A stretch of 64,000 bases of DNA from Plantago elongata (lineage: Eukaryota > Streptophyta > Magnoliopsida > Lamiales > Plantaginaceae): the NCBI GenBank assembly GCA_036897095.1, contig JAYMSP010000183.1:1-64000 (forward strand). The letters run 5' to 3'. The notes beneath the pieces are model-generated. The model was not told the origin of the DNA. It saw nothing but the letters and a program-made list of their open reading frames with translations, and ran no database searches. A program made the translations under genes and the position numbers. Shown piece after piece: positions 12,601 to 24,075 of this stretch; the first letter of the stretch is position 1; the number at the start of each line of letters is the position of its first letter.

Positions 12601-14270
12601 CCCCCAGTGAAAAGACAACTACTTGATTCAAATCGGATACACATTTTCAGCTTCACATTCAACAACAGTAACATCTGAATTTTTTACCTCGGCAGCTGCA
12701 TCAAAAGTTAAAATCACTGGAATAGGTGAACCAAGTGTTGGATTGATGATTCCTGCTCTCTCACGAGCCTTGTGATCTAGAACCTCTAGCTTAAAAATTA
12801 TAGTCTCCAACCTGTATCAAACATAAAAATGAATAAAAGAAAACCCCCCAACCAGCAACAAAGATTGTACCAAGAACTAGTAAACATGTTTATAAAGCTT
12901 AAAAGAATAAGTTCTACATGCTTAATTAAATGATCAAAGGGAAGTGCAAAAGAAACACTGAAGTCCTACAAATGTCCTTGGACAAACTCTGTAAATTCTA
13001 TGCAAGTATAAATATCTAAGAGTGCAACACGCAACAAAGTAAGTGGGATTTTCACAATTACAACAGCCACTTTTCTGTATGGATGCAGCATAATTAGGAC
13101 CTGGAAAGGAGAACATTGTAGTAGCCTATAAAACATTATATTGTTCTCCTGCTCTAGACAAGTAGTCTGAGTTCTGGCTCTGGCTCTGGCTCTGGGTGGT
13201 TCCAAAAAAAAAAGGGCACTCGTCTATGGTAACTCCACAAATTAAAAGAAAGAGAATCTATAAAATAGAATGTGAACTTTCTAAAAAACAATATCAGATG
13301 TTCAATAAATATTACTTCTAATAAATCAAGAATTCTATATAATGCGAGCCCACTAAATTTTTGGCTGCTGATACAAATACAAGTATGGATGATAAAGAAA
13401 GTTAAACTGAACAAATAAACATGAATACTTCTGATATAAATCACAGAAGGTAGAAAGTTTACTCTTCAGCAGTCAGAGTTTTTCCTTCTCTCATGAACCC
13501 TTTATACCAGTCTTCGTCCTCATTGTCAAGGTCATACTCAACAAATTCTCCAAGTTCAGCTCGAGCTGGCAGTATTCAACAAGTTTTTCAGACACTATTA
13601 AAGCACAAACAACTATCTATAAGCAGTGATTTGAAATTTCTAACCTCCCCTTGCACGCAGATATGACGTGGGTTGATTAAAAGTACGGGCATAGTCCCTT
13701 TCATAAGTATCAACGACCACAAACTCAGGAGTAGGTATTTCAGAAGCAGTTTTTTTCGCTTGTACTTGGGGAACCTAAAACATATTCAACCATTAGTTAC
13801 CCTCAGTAGAGGTTTTCACTTTTCAGGCTAACAATGTAACATTAGATAAACAATCATGTGCACTCATGATATCTTTTAGAGTATGGTTACGCGATTAAGT
13901 AAAAACACATTACATGCAGAACATCTGATTAGAAAACAATCAGCTCCATACATATTGCTAGAGAGCAGATCAATAGTCTCACCTATTGTTCTTTTACTTC
14001 TTATTGTGAAAACATGGGGTGCAAGATATTTAAGTTTACAAGCTGGGGGATCTATATTCAACTGGCATGTACGGATTGGTAAGCAGGAACCAGCCTATTA
14101 ATGAGTAAGGCCAAACTAACCTCATGTTCGGCTTCTGCAGCAAGACGTAGTATCTGCGAGTTACGAGTAGAAGTTGGGAGATCATCGTCCTCGAAGTCCT
14201 TAATCGACTTTAAAATGGGAAGCTTCTTCGTAAAGTCAAGAGGTCTAGGCCTGAAAGAGAGCCTACTCAT
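6632..14270 (-). CDS. EPL1: Enhancer of polycomb-like protein (NuA4 subunit)
   Basis: Twelve exons on the minus strand: 14270-14121, 13774-13645, 13565-13463, 12811-12688, 10788-10723, 9634-9596, 9162-9082, 8977-8930, 8334-8284, 8164-8096, 7619-7386 and 6883-6632. Phases agree throughout, giving about 448 residues, close to the two Arabidopsis EPL1 proteins as I recall them. The N-terminus MSRLSFRPRPLDFTKKLPI is the conserved EPL1 start. The EPcA-type region follows (TPEFVVVDTYERDYARTF, RAELGEFVEYDLDNEDEDW, FKLEVLDHKARERAG), then VFQSIYSYWKEKR, a basic coiled stretch (MQRRENNVQSFEKLRQ, LDQAKTILEALIKREEKKRE) and the conserved C-terminus RGRIGRGGRIIFDRWNPL. EPL1 scaffolds the catalytic module of the NuA4 histone H4/H2A.Z acetyltransferase in the nucleus. 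Introns 4, 5 and 11 are long and host mobile elements. The start codon lies 6 bases inside a 5' TGAGC-repeat leader. Confidence 0.93.
6975..7085 (+). repeat. Possible tRNA-derived SINE remnant
   Basis: Inside EPL intron 11. TGTGGCCGAGTGATG resembles an RNA polymerase III A box of the Ser/Leu-tRNA type. About 35 bases later GGGTTGGAGTTTCC resembles a B box. No clear target duplication or A-tail was found, so this is either an old SINE or a chance tRNA-like match. Confidence 0.35.
7166..7361. mobile_element. Possible MITE with degenerate terminal inverted repeats
   Basis: Inside EPL intron 11. The left end (GGGGCTGATTGACATGCG) and the inverted right end (GTGTTTGTTATGGCATTTAA) match at roughly 17 of 24 aligned positions. 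The body is about 196 bases and non-coding. No clear target duplication was seen. It may be a hAT- or PIF-type MITE. Confidence 0.35.
9861..10130 (-). mobile_element. Cassandra-like solo LTR (TRIM) with 5S rRNA-like sequence
   Basis: A 270-base fossil unit begins TGTAACACCCC and ends GGGGTGTTACA, and is flanked by a perfect 5-base duplication AATTA (9856-9860 and 10131-10135). On the minus strand its middle (about 9965-10035) resembles the 3' half of plant 5S rRNA including the internal promoter: AAGCAGGTTGCT, then GGATGGGTGACC, then GGAAGTC. LTRs carrying 5S-like sequence with these ends define the Cassandra family of terminal-repeat retrotransposons in miniature. Only one LTR is present and there is no internal region, so it is a solo LTR. 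It lies in EPL intron 5, in the same orientation as the gene. Confidence 0.88.
11114..11274. mobile_element. Possible hAT-type MITE
   Basis: Inside EPL intron 4. The left end GTGGGCGTTTTGCAAAC and the inverted right end GTGCCTATTTGCATCTG are related. The body also folds back (TGATTGTAGCAAAAG against TGATTGTTAAAAGTG). No target duplication was seen. Confidence 0.4.
11904..12190. mobile_element. Stowaway-like MITE
   Basis: Inside EPL intron 4. It opens with TTCCCTCCGCCCCACTATTAAA and closes with the partly inverted AATAGCGGGACAAAGAGAGGG AGTA, the typical 'CTCCCTCCGTCCC' termini of plant Tc1/mariner-type Stowaway MITEs with TA at the ends. The roughly 287-base interior is A+T-rich and non-coding. 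Confidence 0.65.
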
Positions 14271-14276
14271 AGTTTC

Positions 14277-14303
14277 AGCTCAGCTCAGCTCAGCTCAGTT
14301 CAC
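14277..14303 (-). repeat. TGAGC pentanucleotide repeat in the EPL leader
   Basis: On the minus strand TGAGC is repeated about five times, ending 6 bases before the EPL start codon at 14270. It should lie in the 5' UTR of the transcript and be length-polymorphic. Confidence 0.7.
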
Positions 14304-16119
14304 TATCCAGCTCGATCAATCACCCTTCTCTTCTGGCTGCCACCATAAAACAACGCTCCCCTCCGTTCGAGCTAAAAAAAAATATTGTTTTACAGTTTCT
14401 GAAGACAATATGACTCAATTAACACTTAAAATCAGCATTATGGAATCCAAATTCGTGGCACATCGCAATTTAACCTAATAATGATGCATAGAGAAACCCT
14501 ATGTATCTGCTGCAGAATTTAAAATTGAAAACATGGCGCCCTAAATACAATAAGAGGGGTATACGCATATGACATAGCTAAAGCAGCGAGCTTTCTATAA
14601 AATGGACGTATATGATCAAAATTGGACTGTGAATCGAGGTAAATAGGAGAAATTGTACCGGCAGATATGGAGAAGGCTGATTGGGAGGGAATGCACTCGT
14701 CAAAACCTGTTGATTAATGTTCGATTGAAGAAAATTTGGGAATAGGGTTTTGTTGTGTATGGAGAAAGGGGAGCTGTCATGCCAATGGCGAAAATTGCAG
14801 ATCCGAAATGATGAACCCGGCCCGAAACCGGATAAAATGGGCGCGAGAAGGTAATTTAGAAGAGGTCGTTGCTCGATCAGAACAATGCTACTATGATTTG
14901 GGCATATAATGGTGAGGGTATATGATGCATTTAATTGGTGGATTAGGATCTCGATTTTGTGGTTGGATTCGTAATTTACTAAAATACTTCGAAAATTATC
15001 TGAAGTATTTTCGTCTCGAGACAATATGTCCTTGATCTTTCACCCTAATCTCTCAAAACATATCAATTATAACCTACCTTTATACTATGTTCGTCATTAT
15101 TGTGTTTTGTGTAAAATTGTACAATATATTCACTTTATATTTTCGAACATATTTTTATAATATTGTGTCAGGGAATTAGTTGGAAATGTCCGAAGACCAT
15201 GTATATTGATGCCAAATAGTTGAGAAATGCCAAAAGCAAGGAATATCGAGATTCCCATGTGTTTGTGTTTCGATAATAAAAATGCAAAAGAAGAAAATAT
15301 ATATATAGATGATATCATCTAAAGATATAACGAGATTTTGTGTCATGAGTTGAGTTTAGATTAAGATAATTGCATGAAAATGAATAATCCATATGAGATA
15401 ATTGATCAAAAGTCTAAGTACTAGTTACGTAACGAAGAGGTCCTGTCTCACTTTGGTGCGACTCTCACTCGTACTTTAAGCGTGTATTTTCAAATGCTTG
15501 AAAATGTACTTTTGCATTTTGACGTATAAAAAGTTAATTTTTCAATATTTTATATTACAACTACAATGATAAAAAGAACGCGACCTCATGTAGAGATGGT
15601 AGTTTGTTCATTTACAACTAAAATCAATCAATCTACCTTAATAATTTCTATTTTACAAACTTAAAATTTTAATTTAAAATCATTAATTAAAACATCACAA
15701 ATTACAAACATTTACAAAATGTTGAACTTTTCCCAAAAGTAAATATGAAACCGGTCTTTTCTTGTACTTTGCATTCTTAAAATTGGATCCATAATTGCTC
15801 CTTGCAGTTTTGATTTTGATCCCTCCATTACACATATTTACAGAATCACCCACATTCTATTTTACTCCTACTACACACTCGTCAATTTCCGGTTTCTTCC
15901 AATTTTCCAGCATCTCCCTCTCTCTGCAAGGTGTTCCCTTCCCTTGCTGTAACACGTTGTACCTTCACCAAAATCCCCACCACTTGTACTTCACCTCACC
16001 CAGTTACACTGGAATGCTCCAATCCCGGGCCGAGATAAAGCCCGAACCCGACGCAATTCCAGCTCCTGAGCTCTGAAGCTTCTTCAATCTCACCAGATCC
16101 ACACACACTCACTCCCGAA
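14304..16119. promoter_or_regulatory. Divergent promoter region between EPL and TWD40-2
   Basis: The EPL gene (-) and the TWD40-2 gene (+) are transcribed away from each other across about 1.8 kb. Long ORF-like stretches on the minus strand at 14578-15024 lack family resemblance and are rejected as genes. The 15800-16119 stretch is pyrimidine-rich (CTCTCTCTGC near 15914) and is the probable TWD40-2 promoter and 5' UTR. Confidence 0.5.
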
Positions 16120-19100
16120 ATGCTCCGATTGAGGGCGTTTCGCCCAACCAACGACAAGATCGTGAAGATTCAATTGCATCCGACTCACCCCTGGCTCGTC
16201 ACCGCCGATGCATCGGATCACGTCTCCGTTTGGAATTGGGAGCATCGCCAGGTTTCATTTTGTCGAATTGTCTGTTTGATTCGATCAGAATGTGCTGTAG
16301 TTTTGAATTTGACATGACTAATGAGCTTGTTGTTGTAGGTGATTTATGAACTGAAAGCAGGAGGTGTTGACGAGCGGCGTTTGGTCGGTGCTAAGCTGGA
16401 GAAGCTAGCCGAGGGCGAAACAGGTTCTGTTGCCATTTCCGCGATTACGATATCGATTACTACTCTACTTGATTTATGCTAGTTGCAATAGTTGAAATGT
16501 TTAGGTTAATATGTTGTTGTTTGAGCTGGAATTTTGGATCGAGGGATTGATGGATGCTGTGTTTTGTTTGGTGATGTGTATTAGAATCGAGAGGGAAGCC
16601 AACGGAAGCTATACGAGGAGGGAGGTATAATACTATTAATGCCTCGTGTGATTTTGGTGGAGTATGTTGTGGAAAAGTGTGATCCTGATTTTGTTTGACT
16701 TGGTTCAAGTGTTAAACAGGTTAGCTTTTACGATGATGATGTGAGGTATTGGCAGCTTTGGCGTGATCGTTCCGCTGCTGCTGAAGCGCCAACTGCTGTC
16801 AACAATGTTACTTCAACGTTCAACTCTCCTGCGCCTTCAACGAAGGGACGTCATTTTCTGGTCATATGTTGTGAGAACAAAGCGATATTTCTAGATTTGG
16901 TGACAATGCGTGGCAGGGATGTACCCAAGCAGGATCTGGACAATAGATCCCTTCTATGGTTAGTCACTTATTCTGCAAATCCTCAGAGCGAATACTTTTG
17001 GTTTCTTGTGAGGAATCTCTAATTACCTTCTTTTTTATTTTTTATCTATTATTTTCTGCCTTCTGTACCTAGTTCAAGTCTGCCTTAAGCTGTTTGCAAC
17101 TATGAGTCTATATACAGTCCCATCACTCCCACTACTGAATGGGCCTATTTGTATTCAAGTTGGGGCTGTTATAACTTTTTTTTACGGGTGGAGATAATCT
17201 AATATGCATGTCAAAAGTGTTTTGCGTTCCACTATGCTTGCTGTTGAGAGTGTATCGTCCGCCGGTGCAAAATAGAAAAGAATGGATAGTTTCTATGTTC
17301 TTTTTTCGAAAATCTGATCTGTGTAATTGATGTATCGTATATGTAACAATTAACAAGTCCCATGACTAGCAGTTGTTTATGTTTCCTTATTTCTCTTATA
17401 TATAGAACATGATAACTTTTGATTGCTAGTATTTGTTAGTCTGACTGTTTACTAAAGTTGATCATACTCTCATAGCAATTTTATAGCAAGGTTTAGTGTG
17501 ATAAATCCTTTTCTGCCCCCCTGAAATATCAACTAGCCTTGGCATAGACTCCTCGATTCTCTAATTATTCTGAACCAAGGGAAAGCTGCACCTCAAGGTG
17601 AATTAGAGAACCAATATTTGATAGCTAAGGTGGTTTGTTCTGAGTTGTTTTCATGTGCCTTATTAGCCTGTATGTTTTCACGTGTGTTCATGTTTGATTT
17701 GTGGTTACTAAAGAGAGTTAATCATATTCAAAATGGTCATTCGGCATGCAGTCCACCTCCCAAAGACATTATACAATTATTAGTAACTGCACGAGTTCTT
17801 AGTCATAGTATAAGTTGCAACATATTTTTCCACCGACTGTTGTTTACAACCTGGAGAGTGGACTTGTATAAAAATGCCCATGTGGTTCTGTAACGTAAAT
17901 GACAATTGACCAGTCATTCAAGTTACAGGCTTACAGCCATGTGTTTCCTGGTTGTTTTGTTTTGTTATAATGCAAAAACAGTATTTGGAATACTAGTTTT
18001 TCTCATGGAGGATCAACATCCCTGACCACATAAATAATTGTCATGCAGCATGGAATTCCTATGTAAATCGACTATTTCTGATGGTCCTTTGGTGGCATTT
18101 GGTGGATCAGATGGTGTGATTAGAGTTCTTTCCATGCTTACCTGGAAGGTATTTCCATCTGCAGAGTTTTCATGATATGCAGTAATACTAACTACTACGA
18201 ACCTGATACTATGGTTAGATGGAATCTCACACGGGATGCATCCTATTTTGCAGCTGGCTCGGAGGTATACAGGAGGCCATAAAGGAGCAATAGCTTGCCT
18301 AATGACGTTCATGGCTGCTTCAGGAGAGGTACAATCAAATTATTTTATTCGACTGTTGCTATGGGTTATGTAATTGATTATTGGCCCGTTTTGATACTGA
18401 AGTGTAGATAAAGTTTCACCAATCTTTTCCCTTCTTATTCTTCTCCTCTCCTTCTTTTGCTTTCCTTTTCATTTATTTTGGGGTAATCTCATCAGCTTCT
18501 TGTGTCCATCTACATTATATTTAGGCCCTTCTGGTTTCTGGTGGCAATGATGGCTTGCTTGTTCTTTGGAACGCCGATTATGGTCAAGATTCGCGAGAGC
18601 TTGTTCCCAAGCTAAGCTTAAAAGTATTCATCTTCTTGTTTATTCCATTCTGTGTGTTAATATTTAACTGTCATGGTACTTCTGAGTACTCTAGTAATTG
18701 CTGAAACATGATGGTCTTCTTTCTCAACCATTATTTTATTGATGTTCTGAATAACCAAATCTAATGCTTTAAATAACTTATGACATTGAAGGCTCATGAT
18801 GGCGGAGTTGTTTCTATTGAACTTTCACATGTGGCTGGTGCTGCACCACAGCTAATAACGATTGGTGCTGACAAGACCTTAGCTATCTGGGATACAATTT
18901 CATTTAAGGTTTCAATTGGATTTTGCTTCTGGTGCATTTACTAGATATTAGGTCGGCATTAAATTATTTATTCTTTTCTTAACCTTCTTTATCTCCTACT
19001 TCTAGGAACTCCGTAGGATCAAGCCTGTATCCAAGTTGGCCTGCCATAGTGTGGCGTCGTGGTGCCATCCTAGAGCACCAAATCTTGACATCCTAACATG

Positions 19101-22100
19101 TGTTAAAGATTCCCATATATGGTAGGCATTTCCTTTTTCCAGTGGCTTTCTCTCCATTCCACTATAAGTTCCCCTCTTATTGTGAAATAAGGTATTAGGA
19201 AAGTGGGGTATTACATGGACAAAGAATGAAAAAAAGGATCAAGTGAGATATTCGAATTGATACAAAAATGAATATAAAATTATTTAAATGTGATAAAGTT
19301 GTAAATATGTTTGTGTTAATACCTATTTCGAAATATGGAATGGGAAGTTTACTGAGGAATGACTAAAATGGATAAATGGGAAGCTTCTGTTGAACAGAGG
19401 GAGTAATTTTATTTTGTTTGTACAAAACTAATAAAATGTGGTAGTGTTTGTATTTATTGTTTGTGTTAACGCTATTTCCAAAAATGGAGTGGGAAGAATG
19501 GAAGCTTGTTGTGGGACAGTGGGAGTAATTTATAGTTCTATTTCTTTGCGTAATCTGCTTGTCATTAGGCTTGTTGGCTATGGTTTGATAAAGCAATTAA
19601 ATGTGGTAAAGTTGTATTAATTGTTTGTGTTAATGCTATGTCCAAAAAAGGAGTGGGAAGAATGGAAAGATTGGAAGTTTTTTACCGGATAGTGGGAGTA
19701 GTAGTTTATACTTCTATTTTGTTTGCGTAATCTGCTTGTTATTAGGCTTATTGTTGGCTATCCTTTGATGCTGCAAATATATTACATATATTTTATTCAA
19801 TGAGTGGACTTCTACTCCAAATATTGACAGGGCAATTGAGCATCCCACTTATTCCGCTCTTACAAGGCCACTGTGTGATTTATCACAGATTGTCCCACCT
19901 CAGTCTCTTGCATCTCACAAGAAGCTTAGGGTATGATTCTACATTTAGTTGTCTGTATGCTTTATCACCATTGGGTTTTCCTTGGAAATTGGCTTCCTAC
20001 GAAGTTTGCAGTTTATATATATGTATAGATTTTGAATATAGGTGTATTCTATGGCTGCACATTCTCTGCAACCCCATCTTGTTGCAACTGGGACCAACAT
20101 TGGAGTTCTTGTATGTGAATTCGATGCCAGAGCACTCCCTCCTATAGCTCCACTGCCAACTGCTTCAGGAAGCAGAGAACATTCTGCTGTTTACGTAGTT
20201 GAACGAGAATTGAAACTGCTACAATTTCAATTGTCCAATACTGCAAATCCAGCCCTGGGAAGTAATGGGTCCTTGAATGATACTGGAAGAATCAGGGGAG
20301 ACACACAGGAACAACTTCATGTGAAGCAAATTAAAAAGCACATAAGTACTCCGGTCCCACATGATTCATACTCTGTTCTCTCTGTGAGCAGTTCAGGAAA
20401 GTAAGTGTCCAACATTGATTGCTGCTGTTGGTTCACATTCAAGCATAGTTTTTATGGTGATTTTGCAGGATTTACATATGCTGTTGACCAAATGCCTTAT
20501 TATTTACTCAATTCCTTAAACATTATAGTGGAGCCATCAGTTTTGACACCTTATTCATATTATATTATTGAACCCATATAATCTGAATATATAATAACAA
20601 AGAAAATCATATGTAGTTGTCAAATTGTGCCTACCTGCAGCCGCCATCAGATCATGCACTGACTTTTTTGCTGGACATAATGTTGGATCAAACTGATATG
20701 CCTCACATGTTGAATCCAGCGACCAACTTGCCGATTTGCTTACAATAGACTGCGCAGTCAACTTTCAAGCATGTTTTGAGACTGGGAAAGTATTAGCTAG
20801 TCACTAATTAGAACTTGGACATTCTTGTGGCCCTTAATTCTCACATATATAGTGGCTACTGAACTTAAACAGCATATTCCTTTGGATTTTTTATCAGAGG
20901 TCGTTATAATATATATCAGCATCTCACTTTTGCTTTCTGCATATTTCAGGTACCTTTCCATTGTATGGCCCGATATTCCATATTTTTCAGTTTATAAGGT
21001 TAGTGACTGGTCAATAGTTGATTCCGGCAGTGCTCGGCTTTTGGCCTGGGACAGCTGTAGGGATAGATTTGCACTGCTGGAGGCTTCACTAGCTCCCAGA
21101 ATGCCCATAATTGCTAAAGGAAGTTCTTCAAGAAAGGCCAAGGAAGCTGCAGCAGCTGCACAAGCGGCAGCTGCGCAGGCCGCTGCAGCTTCATCTGCCA
21201 GTGTTCAAGTTCGAATATTGCTGGATGATGGGACATCGAACATTTTAATGCGATCAGTTGGTAGCCGCAGTGAACCAGTTTGTGGTTTACATGGGGGAGC
21301 TTTACTTGGTGTTGCGTATCGTACTTCTAGAAGGATAAGTCCTGGTGCTGCTTCAGCTATCTCAACCATCCAATCTATGCCTTTGTCAGGGTTTGGTAAT
21401 AGTTCTGTGTCTTCTTTCAGCACTATGGATGATGGGCATTCTACTGTGGCACCTCAGAATTTCCAATTGTATAGCTGGGAAACGTTTCAGCCAGTGGGGG
21501 GGCTTCTTCCTCAACCGGAATGGACAGCATGGGACCAAACTGTTGAATATTGTGCTTTTGCTTATCAACGATATATTGTCGTATCCTCCTTGCGTCCGCA
21601 GTTTCGGTACATGGGAGATGTTGCAATTCCTCATGCTACTGGAGGGGTTTGGCATAGAAGACAATTATTTGTTGCGACTCCAACCACTATCGAGTGTGTC
21701 TTTGTGGATGCTGGTATTGCACCTGTTGATATAGAGACTAAAAAACGGAAGGAGGAGATGAGGCTTAAGGACTTACAGTCAAGAGCTATTGCGGAACATG
21801 GAGAATTAGCACTGATAACAGTTGAAAGCCAGCAAACATCCTCACACGAGAGGATATCATTGAGACCCCCTATGTTACAGGTGGTTAGATTAGCTTCTTT
21901 TCAGCATGCTCCCTCCATTCCTCCATTTATAACACCACCTAAACAATCTAAAGTGGATGGTGATGATTCATCCATTCTTAAAGAGTTTGAAGATAGAAGA
22001 GTTAAGGAGGTTGCTGTTGGTGGAGGTGGAGTGGTAGTAGCTGTTACTAGATTTCCAGCAGAACAGAAGCGACCAGTTGGGCCCCTTGTTGTTGCAGGCG

Positions 22101-24075
22101 TGAAGGATGGTGTTTTGTGGCTAATTGACAGGTACATGTGTGCTCATGCAATATCACTTAGCCATCCTGGCATACGTTGTCGATGTCTTGCAGCCTATGG
22201 GGATGCTGTTAGTGCAGTAAAATGGGCAAGTAGGCTAGGCAGGGAACACCACGATGATTTGGCACAATTTATGCTCGGAATGGGATATGCCACTGAAGCA
22301 CTGCACTTGCCTGGTATATCAAAGAGGCTGGAGTTTGAGCTGGCAATGCAGAGTAATGATCTGAAAAGAGCTCTTCAGTGCCTTATAACAATGAGCAACA
22401 GCAGAGATATAGGACAAGAGGCTCTGGGTTTGGACTTGAATGACATTATGAACTTGTCATCAAAGAAGGAAAATGTTGTGGAAGCTGTCCAAGGAGTAGT
22501 TAAATTCGCCAAGGAGTTTCTTGATCTTATTGATGCTGCAGATGCTACTGCACAAGCTGACATTGCTCGGGAGGCTTTGAAAAGACTAGCTGCTGCAGGT
22601 TCTGTGAAAGGTGCTCTGCAAGGCCACGAGTTGCGGGGGCTTGCTTTACGCCTTGGAAATCATGGAGAGTTGACACGCCTCAGTGTATGTATTCGTTCTC
22701 TTAATCTTGTTCCATTATGGTATGCGAGCAGAATTTCAGTACGGTACCTGCTCATATATACCTGCTGCAGCTCATTCTGCTTATTTAAGCAACTCAATGG
22801 CCTAAATACTATAGTACTACTCAAGAGAGGCATTATTAGCCACACAAATGATATAAAAAATGTATAAGGCAGTTATCTTGGAAGTATTGCATTTGGGCAG
22901 CTTTTACTAGGTTTATCTTTATATACTGTCATCTTATTATAACAATTTTACTCTTCCGTTTCTTCTTCTTTTTACTAAATGGGCAAATGTCTGTTCTAAC
23001 TTCTAATTCCAACTACTTTAAAGAATAAAACTTGTCCCTTGACTCTTGCTTCTCCAACGTTTGCAGAATTTGGTGAACAGTTTAATATCAGTTGGTTCAG
23101 GGCGTGAGGCTGCTTTTGCTGCTGCCCTGTTGGGAGACAATGTTCTCATGGAGAAAGCGTGGCAGGATACAGGAATGCTTGCCGAGGCTGTGCTCCATGC
23201 TCAAGTATGATTCAATTATACTAATTGAAAATTGATAATAGTATATTTTTGAATAAGAACTTGACCATCGACATTTCTTACAGGCTCATGGTCGACCTAC
23301 ACTGAGGAGTTTGGTTCAGGCATGGAACAAAACACTGCAAAAAGAGATGGAGCATGCCCCATCAATGAAGATGGACGCCGCAGCTGCATTTTTGGCCTCT
23401 CTCGAAGAATCCAAGCTCACTAGCCTGCAAGACGCGGCCAAGAAACCTCCCATTGAAATTCTCCCACCAGGAATGGCATCTTTATACGGACCTAATCCTG
23501 GTCAGCTGGGTCCTAAAAAACCTGTCCCTGCTCTGCAGAATTCGCAACAGCAACAGCAACCTGGTAAACCATTGATGTTGGAAGGCCCTAATGCCGCCAC
23601 TCCTCCACAAGCTGCATCTACTTCAGAATCTGCTGTTCCACCAAATGAATCCGGTGCCGCACCAAACGGATCAGGTGCTCCACCTAACGAACCAGGTGCT
23701 CCACCAAATGAATCTGATGCTCCACAGGATTCCGTTGCTGAAGGTCAAGGTACAGCGGAATCTGGAGTTCCACCAGCTCAATCTACATCTGATCCTGCAA
23801 CCAACTCGGATCCAGGTGCTCCCGAATTGGAAGGTTATGTTCCTCCTGTAACCGAAGCCCAGTCCAGTGACCCACAATTAAATGATAAAACAGTGGAAAA
23901 TCAGGAACAGCCATCTACATCGCCAACGGTTCCCGAGCCTCCTCTAACAGCTGAGACTGTCCCACTCCCACCAACATCTATGAATGGTTCGACTGCCACA
24001 TATGTTGGTTCCCAACAACCAAATCCCCAAACACCAGCGGTCCGTCCAGAACTTAATATGATTGATTTCACCTGA
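16120..24075 (+). CDS. TWD40-2: TWD40-2-type TPLATE complex subunit
   Basis: Fourteen exons: 16120-16251, 16339-16423, 16585-16624, 16710-16958, 18049-18148, 18254-18328, 18525-18623, 18792-18908, 19006-19121, 19831-19930, 20042-20400, 20950-22684, 23067-23204 and 23284-24075. Phases agree, giving about 1378 residues, nearly the length I recall for Arabidopsis At5g24710. The N-terminus MLRLRAFRPTNDKIVKIQLH is distinctive. Two WD40-type propellers follow (LVTADASDHVSVWNW, LVAFGGSDGVIRVLS, LLVSGGNDGLLVLWNAD, LITIGADKTLAIWDT). An alanine-rich linker (KEAAAAAQAAAAQ) comes next, then an alpha-solenoid-like part (GISKRLEFELAMQSNDLKRA). The last roughly 200 residues are a disordered Pro/Ser/Asn/Glu-rich tail with repeated APPNESG-like units. 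The family member is part of the plasma-membrane TPLATE adaptor complex that starts clathrin-mediated endocytosis. The acceptor of exon 4 was set at 16709 rather than the later CAG because only that keeps the frame and restores the conserved VKQVSFYDDD. Confidence 0.93.
19285..19775 (+). repeat. Triplicated MITE-like segment in a TWD40-2 intron
   Basis: Intron 9 contains three successive related segments (about 19285-19430, 19431-19600 and 19601-19775). Each carries TTGTTTGTGTTAAxxCTAT, then a GGAGTGGGAAGAATGG-like block, then a GGGAGTA end. Copies two and three also share GCGTAATCTGCTTGTxATTAGGCTT. The GGGACAGTGGGAGTA ends resemble Stowaway MITE termini, so this is probably a MITE end plus flank that duplicated in tandem. 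Confidence 0.6.

Noticed and set aside
14578-15024. 148-codon ORF on the minus strand upstream of EPL
   Set aside because: Low-complexity composition, no recognisable motif, lies in a divergent promoter region.
16719-16724. Alternative acceptors (CAG at 16719, TAG at 16724) for TWD40-2 exon 4
   Set aside because: One breaks the frame and the other deletes conserved VKQV; the AG at 16709 keeps both.
20825-20949. N-terminal extension of the long ORF beginning at 20825
   Set aside because: This stretch is intron sequence; the true exon begins at 20950 after a clean TTTCAG and restores the conserved frame.
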